From: Cryptomeria japonica
Taxonomy: Eukaryota; Streptophyta; Pinopsida; Cupressales; Cupressaceae
DNA: 64,000 bases
Direction of reading: 5' to 3'
NCBI RefSeq assembly: GCF_030272615.1
Contig: NC_081410.1
Span: 509,440,442 to 509,504,441 of the forward strand
Part shown: positions 36,522 through 47,370 of the stretch, piece after piece
How positions within the stretch are numbered: the first letter of the stretch is position 1
Layout of the letters: the number at the start of each line of letters is the position of its first letter
The notes under the pieces: generated by a model
Databases searched by the model: none
Told to the model about the DNA's origin: nothing
Seen by the model: only the letters and a program-made list of their open reading frames with translations
Made by a program: the position numbers and the translations under genes

Positions 36522-36583
36522 GGGATAAGAAAAATTGATTCTTAAACAAGGTCATCATTATAGTTATGCTTTATTCTTCATAA

Positions 36584-37757
36584 ATGGTATTGCCTCCTGA
36601 AGGGTTTTTGCCTATTTTGTAACCAAATTTAAATAGGGTACAAGAAGAGAAAAGTAACATTACCTCTGAGCTGGATACTCTAGCCTGGAGGCATAGAAGA
36701 AGTCGAGTAGAATATGATAGAATAAGTGCTCTTCTTAGCAAAATAGAAAGACAAGCGGATCAACCTGTGTCAGTCTTTGAAAGGGTGGTTGTTCCTAGGG
36801 TTTTCTTTATTCACGTCCCTGATAATCAACTATAGTATCCCAGACATTTGTTACCCTAATTGTTACACACTGCACTCTAGGTTGTATACTAGATCCCAAA
36901 GAAGGGGGGGCTTTCTGATCCCATCTTTGAAGAATTGCAGAATTTAACTTACCAACCTACCTTCTCATCTCAACGAAGGGCAAGAAGTCGACCTGCATCC
37001 TCATTACCATCATCACCTACGTCTCCATTTTGCCAAGCTTTGTTCCTACATGGTGTTGCCTTACCAATTTCATTTAACCCTACTCCTCTTAATATAATAC
37101 TCCCAATGGAAGCCAATAACCTATGGGGGGCAGCCGTAGGCCCATTGAATCTAGGTTTGAACCTTAATCCCTTGCCAAAAGTTGCTAGAGATAATTTACC
37201 TAAATTTAGCGGGGATGGGACGGTCACTGTAGATGAGCACCTGAATGCTTTCAGTGTAGCCTCTGGAGTAATAGTGGTTCAACATGAAGATGTAGCTATC
37301 AGGCTGTTTATCCAGACATTGACAGGAATGGTGGCTGATTGGTTTTATCACTTGCCGAATAGTGTGATAACGACCTGGCAGGATTTGAAGACAAGATTTG
37401 AAGCTAGATTTAAGGTAGCTGAAGATGAACACTCCCTCCTAGCTCAGTTATCCCAGTTGAAAAAGGAGCTTCCTGAATCCATGAGGGACTTCGTAGAGAG
37501 ATTTGATAAGATCCTACACAAGATTTGGGTTAACCAAAAACCTTCAGATGATAATCTCAAATGTTCTTTTTATTAATTCTATTCCCTTTGAAATAAGTTT
37601 CTTGATTTGTAGGCAAAGGGTTGCAGATTTGAATGGCACTAAAACTCTCACAGTTGAATTAGAGGATGATTTGATCACTACGAGCAAATGGAAAAGAGAA
37701 GTCAAACATCTAATGCCCAACCAACTACTTCCTCATATCCTGTTATCCTACAGTTAA
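36584..37757 (+). pseudogene. Gypsy gag
   Basis: The frame opens at ATG 36584 (MVLPPEGFLPIL), has a stop at 36620, and contains a helical N-terminal part (SELDTLAWRHRRSRVEYDR). The main open part, 36935-37576, holds the Retrotrans_gag core: LPKFSGDGTVTVDEHLNAF, a TGMVADWFYHLPN motif, TWQDLKTRFEARF and ESMRDFVERFDKI. Gag forms the particle. After 37560 the frame shifts by one and ends near 37757. No zinc knuckle was found downstream. Confidence 0.85.
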
Positions 37758-37942
37758 TGATTGATGTAATTGCCCTAGAGAGGAAAACTCCTAAAGCAAG
37801 TACTTTCTATTCCCAACCATATCAAGACATTCCTAGGAGATATCCTAATCAATAGGGAGGAGGTGGAGGAAGACAATTACAACTACCCCCTATACAGCAA
37901 AGACTTGCTATTGAAGTACCACCCCTCAAGGTAAACTCTTGT

Positions 37943-38935
37943 GTGTTTCATTTAACTGATGAACATGATGGTTCTTCGTGTCCAGAGATGGTTCATTTTT
38001 CCCAAATGATCAGTAAAGGAGAAACAATCTTAGAAGCTGATGAAGGACGTTCCCAAAGTATGCCTGGTGACTCTGAAATTCATTATATGGAATATGTTTG
38101 TGACTCAGAAAGGGGAGGAAACATGTTGGTCTCTTTGGAAGATTCCTCATATGCAATTCTTATAAGAACTCAACAGAATTTGAAATCTCAAGATGTTGTA
38201 GCACCCATCCACAACACTGTGAAAGGAAAGGAAATTTTGACCCATCATGGAGGTATATCAAAAGTTGTTCAAGAGGTTTCTTCTTCGAGTTCTAATTCTT
38301 TTACTAACCCTTTTGATATCATTGAATTTTGCAAGACATCTTGTGTTCAGATTACTCCGGATGAGTATTTGAAATTAAACCCAAAGGAGCTAGATAGATT
38401 GGTTGAATTTGTCAAAGGGAATGATGCCCATGCTTTAGCAAGTGAAACCTAAACACCCATGAGTACTGATTCTCAAGCACACGATAATGTCAATCCTTCT
38501 TTAGTAATCCCTGAAAGCTCATCAAAGACTATCCCTCTACAAGCCAATTTGCTTGAACCCAATTTTGAAAATAAACCAAAACCTTTCTACATGTCCTTAT
38601 ATATTAATGGGCACAAGTTGAGTAATTGTATAATAGATTCAGGAGCATCTGACAATGTCATGCCCTTAGTTGTAGCAAAAGCTTTAGGTTTAACCCTAAC
38701 AAAGACCATTGGCAAATGTTACTCCATGGACTCCAAGCAGGTTCCTTTATTAGGGCAAATTAAGGATGTGCGGGTCGCTTTAGTGGCACACCCTACCAAG
38801 AGAATCAAGTTGACAATCCTAGTGGCTGACATCCCTGCTAGCTATGGCATGTTGTTGAGTCACACCTTATGTAAAGACATGGGAGGGGAAATTAGGATGG
38901 ATTGGTCTCAAGCAATGATCATAGTTGGAAAATAG
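37943..38935 (+). pseudogene. Gypsy linker and aspartic protease
   Basis: The frame is shared with gag (codon phase of 36584) and is open from 37943 to the stop at 38452, then from 38459 to 38935. The first part is an acidic linker. The second contains the retropepsin-like protease: YINGHKLSNCIIDSGASDNV with the catalytic DSGA near 38638, then a VLVADIP-like strand (LTILVADIPASYGMLLS), matching the usual hydrophobic-hydrophobic-Gly flap order only loosely. The protease would cut the gag-pol polyprotein. The active-site triad is intact; only the flanking stops break the polyprotein. Confidence 0.82.
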
Positions 38936-39067
38936 AGAGCCCTTTTGCACCCTGAAACAAAGGCCAAATACACAGTTTTTCCCTCAGATGATCCAAAAGC
39001 TCAAATTTTGTACCAGGATTGTGGCTTTGGTAATTACATGATACCGACTGATCCTTAAGACAAGAGT

Positions 39068-39565
39068 ATGTTAATGGATTCAAGTATGTCTGATGAACTC
39101 TTGTCTATGGGATTTGATGGGAGTTGTTCATCTTCTGGATCAGGGGTCGAGATCGTATTGATACCTCCCCACGGAAAGGTCATTACTTATTATTTCAAGT
39201 TGGAATTCCAAAACATGAATAATATGGCCAAATATGAGGCCTTGTTATTAGGTCTAGCTGAAGTGAGGAGATTGCAAATCAAAAAGTTGAAGGTGAGAGG
39301 TGACACTGAACTTATTGTTAAAAAAGTGAGGGGCCTATTTTCTGTCAAAAATGAGAGATTGAGACATTACAGGAATCATGTTTGGGACGAGATCGAAGCC
39401 TTCAATGCTTTTTCAATTGAGGTTGTTCCTAGGGAGTTTAACTTGAAGGCTAATTCTTTGGCGGTATTTGCAGCCTTACTGGTACCACACCCAGATTTCA
39501 CAACCGACACTTACAATGTTGAACTAGTTTATAGACCCAGTGTGCCTGATAATTCTGAATCCTAG
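39068..39565 (+). pseudogene. Additional RNase H domain upstream of the reverse transcriptase
   Basis: This open segment, in phase with the protease, has the fold signature of the plant/archaeal type of RNase H rather than the Gypsy type. It shows FDGSCSSSGSG with D17, MAKYEALLLGL with E57, VRGDTELIVKK with D79 and VPREFNLKANSLA near residue 121. The last catalytic position, usually Asp in a xADALA motif, is Asn129 here (a G-to-A change would suffice). RNase H removes RNA from the RNA-DNA hybrid. Tat-branch Gypsy elements are known for a second, acquired RNase H. Here it lies between protease and reverse transcriptase, and a separate Gypsy RNase H follows the reverse transcriptase. Confidence 0.8.
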
Positions 39566-39568
39566 CAA

Positions 39569-41601
39569 GTGTTTGAAAATGATAAACAGATTCAAAACTT
39601 TCTACAATGTGCTGACATTTTTACATCCTTGTTTTATGAGGGGTCAGAGATGAGTTGTAAAGAGTTTTCTCCCAATACACTTGAAGAACTACATGATGGA
39701 ATGTTGCAGTTAAAAGGAAATAAAATCCCAAAGGGTTTAGTTTCTCTTGAACACCTTTTCAATAGGAAAGATGGATATGTTAAACAAAAGGAAAAATAAC
39801 CCCCTGTAATTCAAAACTCTGGTGAGTATGAGCAAATTAACATTGGTACCAATGAAGATCCTCAATTTGTTAATATGGGAAAATGTTGTTCTATAGAGGA
39901 GAAAAGGAAGTTTGTCAATTTGTTGGTTAAGTTTAAAGATGTTTTTGCATGGAGTTATGATGATTTGAATAATTTCAGGGATGGTAAGTTTTAACAACAA
40001 ATTCCTTTGAACCAGGTGCTAATCCTTTTTGGCAAAAGTTAGGAAATTTTAATCCAAAGGTAGTAGAAGCAATTTTTCATGAGGTTGACAAAATGTTGAA
40101 GGACCAAATTATTTATCCTCTGCATCACTCTACTTGGAATGCAAACATAGTTCCTGTTCGGAAGAAAAATGGTGAGATATGAATCTGTGTTGATTTCAGA
40201 AACTTAAACCAAGCAAGTTTGAAAGATAGTTACCCCCTGCCTGCAATGGATCATATTTTACAAACTGTTTTGGGGTCCGAGATGATGTCCATGTTGGACG
40301 GCTTCTCTAAGTATAATCAAATTACTGTGGCAGAGTAGGATCAACACAAGACGGCCTTTATAACCCCCTGTGGTATCTTTACGTATAACAAAATGCCTTT
40401 TGGGTTGATTAATGCAGGGGCAACGTTTCAAAGGGCGATGGATCTTTCTTTTGGACATTTGAGGGATAACATTATTGTGGTGTATTTAGATTATTTAACT
40501 GTTTTCTCCAGAAAAAGGAAGCATCATGTGCAGGATTTGAGAAAATTTCTAGTGAGATGTAGAGAGCATGGGGTATCATTAAACCCTAAAAATTTTGTTT
40601 TTGGTGTCACGAAAGGAAAAATTCTAGGACATATCATTTCACAGGAGGAAGTAAAGGTTGATCCACAGAGGGTAAAAGCAATACAGCAACTCAGTCTCCC
40701 CTCAAATAGAAATGGAGTAAGGTCTTTCTTTGGACAGGTGAACTTCCTAAGGTGTTTTATTCCTGATTTTGCTGAAACTACTAAATACATTGTGAATATG
40801 ATGAGTGAAAAGGTAGCCTTTAAGTGGAATGAAGCTGGTAGAAAGGCTTTTGATGAGATTAAAAGGGCAATCGCGCATGCGCCTACCCTGGTAAATCTAG
40901 ACTTTAATAAGGACTTTATTATTTATTGTTATGCATCAGAGCATACTATGTCCGGGATATTGGTACAGAAGGGTGAGGATAATGAAGAGGTGCCAATTTC
41001 CTTCATGAGTATTCCCTTGAAGAAGCACGAGTTAAAATACTCACAGATAGAGAAGCAGGCCTATGCGGTGGTAAAATTTGTGAAGCAATTCAAGTATTAC
41101 ATATTTCATTCACATGCAATTGTTTTTGTTCCCAATACTGCAGTAAAAGTTGCCTTAACTCAACAAGATGTTGGCATCAACAATAGAGCATCTTGGGTCT
41201 CCAAGATTCAAGAATTCAATTTGGATATCAAGCCCACTAAACTGGTTAGAGGACAAGGCCTCTGTAGATTGATGGTGGAGAATGAGTTTAAAGAAGAGGA
41301 CAATTTACCTTTAACCCTGTTCGTCGATCATCAGGATTCTTGGTTCACCAATGTGGCGTATTATCTTACGTATGGAGACTGCCTAGATCATCTTTCTCCT
41401 AGGGAAAAAAGAAATTTAAGGTTGAAACCTGCAAAGTACATCATCTCTAATAACATATTGTACAAGAAAGGCTTAGATGACACTTTCCTCCGATGTGTGG
41501 ATAAACCGCACCAAGAAGCTCTATTGAAAACTTTTCATAATGAAGCATGCGGGGGTCATTTCTCTTCTATGGTTACTGCATATAAAATGTTGAGGAATTA
41601 G
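39569..41601 (+). pseudogene. Gypsy reverse transcriptase, RNase H and integrase N-terminus
   Basis: A linker (39569-39799) and an N-terminal segment with FKDVFAWSYDD (about 39940) precede a frameshift near 40000. The reverse transcriptase then shows NIVPVRKKNGE with a following stop, VDFRNLNQASLKDSYPLP, a KYNQI block and MPFGLINAGATFQRAM. The catalytic YLDD reads YLDY (GAT to TAT at 40492-40494), so it is inactive. RNase H is at about 40900-41230 (YSQIEKQAYAVVKF). The integrase zinc domain starts near 41510 (HNEACGGHFSS), but the frame ends at 41601. There, about 50 codons covering the CC pair are missing, and the sequence jumps to the core. Confidence 0.88.
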
Positions 41602-42453
41602 ATTTCATTGGTCCTTTGAATCCCATTTCCAGTACGGGGCACACTCACACATTAACAACAATGGATTATTTCACTCAGTGGGTGGAAGCTATCCCTATTT
41701 AAAAAACCACTTCAGAGATTATGTGTACGTTCCTTAAGGATAATATTCTTGTCAGGTTTGGAGTCCCTTAGAAAGTAGTCATAGATAATGCATCAAATTT
41801 CTCTTCATTTGAGTTAAGCTTGTTTTTCCATGATCATGGAATTTCGTTGGCACACGCCTCTGATTATTATCCACAGGGTAATGGTCAGGCATAATCAAGT
41901 AATAAGAATTTGATCAACATCATGAGAAAGTTGGTCAGTGAGATTTTTAGGGATTGGCATAAGAAGTTGCATGAAGCATTATGGGTAGATCGAACTTCAC
42001 CAAAACAGGCCATAGGAATGTCACCATTTGAGTTGGTATATGGTATTGGCGCACAACTATCTTTTCCTTTAGAATTAGTAGCTTCTAAACTACAGACAGT
42101 GATAGAAGATGCATTTTTTTCATAGCTCTCTTGAAAAACGAATTATGTACTTAACCAAGATTGAAGAGGAAAGGGAAAAGCTGGTTGACAAGATTATAGA
42201 ACATCAGATGAGGGTTAAAAAGATTTTTGATCAGAAAGCAAGGCCCAGAAAGTTCATGAAAGGGGACCTAGTGTTATTATGGAATAAAAGGAGAGAGCTG
42301 AAAGGTGCTCATGGCAAATTTGAGTTGCTGTGGAAGGGGCCTTATGTGATTCATGAGGTAAAGGGACCCAATTCTTTTAAACTTTCTTACTAGGATGGTT
42401 TTGAACTACCCCTATCTTATAATGGGCAGGACTTAAAATTGTATCAATTGTAA
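41602..42453 (+). pseudogene. Gypsy integrase core and C-terminus
   Basis: The frame resumes at DFIGPLNP (41606). It includes the first catalytic Asp region (TMDYFTQWVEAIP) and the second (VVIDNASNF, about 41780). The YYPQGNGQA motif near 41870 is followed by a stop exactly where the family has the catalytic Glu (GAA to TAA). The C-terminus at 42109-42393 has the usual FMKGDLVLLWNKR and GKFELLWKGPYVI motifs, ending at YQL* near 42453. The integrase would insert the element DNA. It carries frameshifts and is inactive. Confidence 0.85.
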
Positions 42454-42615
42454 ACAGGCATCCCCTATCAATTTGTACATACATTTTTGTTGTGTTAGTC
42501 TAGGTGTGTCGGTTTTTGTTGTGAGTCAAACCTTGGAGTAAATTGTTTTGTGAAACCAAAGATTTTGAGATTCATTGCTTGGTACTTTACAGTTCCAGTC
42601 CCCATGCAGAGCCAC
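42454..42615 (+). other. Gypsy 3' internal spacer
   Basis: This is the short non-coding stretch between the end of pol and the 3' LTR. No clear polypurine tract is seen immediately before 42616, which suggests erosion there. Confidence 0.5.
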
Positions 42616-45600
42616 TATTGGGCCCATAGAGAAATTTCCATTCCATATGTGTCCTTGTTTGAAGTAATGCCCGTCTAATTCGTTGGTCAAGTCATTTCCT
42701 TAACCTTCCTCATGTAACTTGGCCATTGTTATGTTTTTTAAGTTTCACTACATTGAACTTGAACCTTGAAATTGAACCTTTTGCTTCAAGGTTCAAAGTT
42801 CAATGGGCGTTGTTTTGAATGTCTTGTTCTTTCACGCAGTTTTAAGTCCTTACTAGTCCTTGTCGGCATTTTGCATTCTTTGAACCTTGAACTTGACCCT
42901 TTTAGGTTCAAGGTTCAAGGTTCAAGATTTGTCATGTTAATATTGTGTCGCGATTGTTTTACAAAGTTTAGAGTTTGATGTATATGCTTCTTGGAAGACA
43001 TGTGACTTGCCACGAGGTGACGGTGCAGACTTTTAGGATATGATAAACAACAACAGAGGTGAGGAATATTCTTTCTTCAATGATTTGAAATGTCATTTAT
43101 AAAAAGTATGTGTGAAGATCCATAGTGTCAGAAATGAAGTGACTTAGCATTTAAAGCATGCTCCAGTGCAATCATTTCAAAGTAAGGTCACACGAACGAA
43201 GAGTAATGAAGACCATTTTTGGTAATGATGGGTAAGATTTTCTCGGCTTTAAAACTAAGTAGTTGTCACGTCGAGATTATCATTTTCTTTGGAAAGTTTT
43301 GAGAAGAAATTTTTGGAGTAGGAGAAATAGATTGTGATAGGGATTTCAATATGTTAGAGGAAGGTATGTTCAACAACTTTCTCAATTGTTGCAGTTTGCT
43401 TTAAAAGATCTAGGAATTTTGTTAGCTGTTTGTTTTCATTTTCCCTTTCCTTCTTTGCCTAGGGTAATTGGGAAAAATCACGAGCTAAGCATGAGGCCTA
43501 CTTTGCCCAAATTAGTAAACTCATCTTCCCTTGTAAGCTCTTTACCGGAACTAGGTGACACAACATTAGTTCAACTGGATTTAGATGTTTTTTAGAAAGA
43601 GTAAGGAACCCAGCCGTAGATCCTGTGATGAGAGATATTACACAGAGTGGATTATTAGAAGCAGTTGCATTTCCCACAGCTGCTCCTTGCCCTCAATTAG
43701 TTTTAGAATGTATGAATCATTATGACAAGGGTAATAGATGCATAAGGAAAAACAATGGTGAAGTTTTGTTATCCATTGATAGACAGATAGTAATGGCAGC
43801 CATGGGTATCCCACATCGGGAACCCTATGAAGATTGGATGGTTGGGAAATCCTATGGAATTTTCTCTGAGAAAACACAGTATTACAGAACTGTTATTGCA
43901 TGGAATTGGCTTCTAAGATGCCAAAAAGGAGGCTTAAGGCTGCCAAGACCTCTAACCCACGAGCATTTAATTCCCGCAATCAGAGACTTGGTAATATTGT
44001 TAAGCAGAGTAAAGGGTAATTCCCACTCTTTCTTTTGGGAGGACTAGATGTATTTCTTCATCCAGGTCACTCTCGATAAAAATCGGTTCATCAACTTGAG
44101 AACTGTTATCGCAGAAAGGTTACACGAAGGTTTGAGTAATTATCTTGGTATGCCTAACGTTTATATGTCTTACTACCTTTTATATATGCTTGCCTGTGTG
44201 AGAGAATGGTCTGGATTGTCCCATGTAAAATGGGTTCAAGGCATAAGAATTTATGAGTATCTTCCTAATTTGCCTTTAAAAGGGCATGTTGATGATTATC
44301 TTTGTTGGAATGATATTTTCATTGGGAGGTTGACCTTTGAATTACAAGGTAACTTCTATAGAAGGATGTCTACAGAAGCTGTTGAACTTGTTAACATCTA
44401 CGGTAGTTTCTTTACATAGTTTAGTCATTTCACTTACCTAAGGGTTGGAGGATTTAAAGGTGAACCCTTTAGGCTACCTAGGTATGTTTCAGACTCCTGT
44501 ATTTTGATCAAAATTTCTAGGCAGCTTGCTTATGTCGCAGATGATTATGGTGAGGACTCCAACACAAGTGGGATTTTCCCCATTGATTTAGGCCATTAAA
44601 ACTATAGGTCTATCTCTGATGCGTTGAATCTTGAGCTAGAATTTAAAAGGTTTCATTTGAAGACCTTTGTGAAAAGAGATAATTTTGATAGTAAAGGTTT
44701 CATTGCTCAATATGTGAAGAAGATGGTTCCTGATCAACATGTTCCTTAGTTGGAGGATTATTGGGAGGGTTGCCAGGATGAATTTGAAGTAAGGAAAAGG
44801 AGTTGGTCTAGGTTAACCTTGAAACAAATTCATGACATGAAATTTCCATTGGATACTTCAGGTGTCACCACTGATGATGAAGATATACTTGATTCTGAGT
44901 TTATGAAGCGAGTATATAAGGAACCTCTTCCAGAGGTGGATTGGAGCAAAAAGATGGAAGATAGTATTCAGACATGCACCTTCAATGTAATTTGTAGGAC
45001 ATAAAACTGGCTTAGGATTTGCTGATTTCATCCGACACGAGCAACCAATTCAAGAAGCAAAAGTGGGAAGAGGAATACCACAAGCAAAACTTCTATTTTA
45101 ACTAACACTCCCTTTTCTGTTGCAAGAAAAAGGCAGACAAAGATTAAAGAAGAGAAAACTGACACTGAGGCTTAACTTTCTATTAGGGGTCGGGTTACCA
45201 GGTCAAGGTCCAAGAAGAGTTTTCAGCTGCTGGCTCCTCATCTCATTCTTGATTTGGATGCAGAGGAAACACTGTGTAATATGGCATCCCCTATTTCTGA
45301 TACAGATAAGGTTTCAACTGGCGTAGATACTACCTTCTAGGATTCAGGGATGCTTCATATCCAATCTCATGTAGACAGTGCCACATCGCCACCCTCAGTA
45401 GGACCTCCACCCATGCCATCTACGGAACTGACTCTGGCACCCAAGTGGTCGAGTCAATCAATTACTACGAAAAGGAATGTGGTCCCTATTTCGGTTTCAA
45501 TGGAGGATGCTGTGAGTAAATGTCTGGGAAAGTCCAAAAAGCTAAAAATGGAGGCTATGATTGGTTTCGATAAAAATACGAAGCATTGGACTGTAGACAT

Positions 45601-47365
45601 TGCCAAACCCGCGACCGACAAAGAGGTTGTTACTATTTGAGAAGCGGACTATGCTATTGAATGAGTTGATTTGGGGGTCGGAACTAGAGCCGTGGATGTG
45701 AAACACCTGGAGACTTCAACCAAATGAATTATCTCTTGTACTTGGAAGGATGAAAGAGACAAGGCTGGGTTAAAGAAGAATTTAATGCAAATGGCTTAGT
45801 ATATTCATGCATTGCAGAATAGCCCATTACCGTTGTCCCAAAGTTCAGGGCCATTTACCCTAAAATCACCTAGTAATCAGAAATTCTTTGATGAAGTTCA
45901 GCGAAACAGGATGATCGTTGAGGTCTTCTCAGAATGGCTCACCTCGATCATGCATAAAGGGACCAATTACATAACGGATTTAGTCCAAATTTTTAAAGAT
46001 GCTAATGTAGTCACAAAAGAATTGGATTCTAATTTAATCTTGTGGCAAAAGAGAAGGCTAAATGGGCAGTGATTTCAAAACAGATGCGCAACATTCAACG
46101 TTATGGCCTAATGAATTTTCTTGCTGAAAGGCAAGTGCCAGGGTTAAATGAAGACATAATGTTTATTTGCAAAGAGAGAATTGAGTGGCGTAATTAGATT
46201 ATTGAACAGGGCCATAGTGAATCAGCCAATTTGCATGGTGAATTAGCAGCCTTAAGGACCACCATGCAGAAGGATCTCCGCTGCGTGGATGTCCAATTTC
46301 TTAAAGAAGACAGCCAAACTCTCGAAGATACTGCATAGATGATTAACCAGTTTAGTAGCCACATTAAACAAATCAAGGTGGAAAAATACTTGGCCGTGGG
46401 AGATTTTACGAGGATTTCCAAAGTAGAATCAATGCTCACAATTTGTCTTGATCACTTGGACTCACACAGGGACAAAGTGCAAATGGTAAAGAGAAAGAAG
46501 GAGCTCTAGAAGTAGAGAATAATTCACATCAATTTGCCACATGTAACTGTAATTCAAGAAATTTTGAAGGTGCATTGAGAGTGGAGTGTGGCAAAGGCGA
46601 CGATGGTGTCCTTCCAAAACACCAACCCAAGCGATCACACTGAGACAGAGCAGATGGCATGACTAGCACTGCAGGCAATTGTTTTGCTAGTGAGTCTAGT
46701 CCATTTAAATTTCGGCTATGTAGTTAGGGTAGTTTTCTATTAACTCATTCGAGTTAATTTTACTTTGGTTTAAAAACTATTGGTCTAGCGACCTATATAT
46801 ATGTTTCACAATGACTTTATTGAGGTTCACTAAGTTTTTGAAAAGACTCTTTAAAATTGGCTAAACGCTTTGTGTATATAGAAAGTGGATGATCATCAAT
46901 GAATGAAAATCTTGTTAACAATTATCTTTGATTTCAAATCTGTGTGTTTGATATTTTAAGTTTGGTTTATGTGAAAATCTATTTCAAAGAAGGGGCTGTT
47001 ACACTTTCTATATGTGCAGAAAACTATTGGCAAATTTCATCTTTAAGAGCTTTTCATTTTGTTTTAGTGTACATGTGAAGTTTGTTGGATTTATATAAAG
47101 AGTTATATATGAATCAGTTCTTGCATTCATTTTGTATTGACTGGTGGATGCAATTACCTTTTAGTGCTTTCTGGTGAAAAGCATTCTATTGATTGTGTGT
47201 AATTTGGAGCTGATTGAATATTTATTAGAGGGAGTTGTACCTTAATTCAAAGGTTAATCAATATAATGATTTTCCAACTGTTTGGTAGAAAGTTTGTCTT
47301 TCTTTCCTCCACTAATAATGCATAAAGATTAAACAAATAAAGGGAGACAAATTTGTTTACCAATA
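42616..47365 (+). repeat. 3' LTR of the Gypsy element (4750 bp)
   Basis: It starts TATTGGGCCCATAG (TG mutated to TA) and ends TTTACCAATA, where the 5' LTR has CCAACA. It is followed by the TSD TTAAG. It carries the hairpins at 42751-42805 and 42880-42925, a better preserved copy of the U3 reading frame, and the TATA box at 46794-46802. Confidence 0.92.
43490..46511 (+). pseudogene. U3-embedded reading frame of the Gypsy element, 3' LTR copy
   Basis: This copy starts at the ATG near 43490 (MRPTLPKLVNSS) and shifts frame near 43590 through a small deletion. From 43625 to about 46050 it stays in one frame, with stops at 44045, 44417, a few between 44590 and 45800, and no other shift. Sites that are stops in the 5' copy read as sense here, for example 43640 (CAG versus TAG) and the Arg at about 43818. 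It also keeps the segment 44646-44704 that the 5' copy lost. This shows that the frame was more intact when the element inserted. The frame shifts again near 46050 before the coiled-coil-like C-terminus (46080-46511), and one stop, at WED* (44045), is shared by both copies. Function unknown. Confidence 0.7.
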
Positions 47366-47370
47366 TTAAG

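Larger units (their letters stand above)
31804..47365 (+). mobile_element. 15.6-kb Ty3/Gypsy retrotransposon, Tat/Ogre-like, with ORF-bearing LTRs
   Basis: The element is bounded by a perfect 5-bp TSD, TTAAG (31799-31803 and 47366-47370), inside the outer Copia element. LTRs of 4694 and 4750 bp enclose a 6.1-kb internal region. A tRNA-Arg-like PBS, gag, protease, an extra RNase H, reverse transcriptase, RNase H and integrase follow in that order. The PBS sequence, the huge LTRs and the second RNase H all point to the Tat branch of Ty3/Gypsy, which includes Ogre (established features of that branch, from memory). The LTRs are unusual in carrying a reading frame of about 1,000 codons. Stops, frameshifts, a lost reverse-transcriptase Asp and an integrase deletion make this copy inactive. 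Confidence 0.9.
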
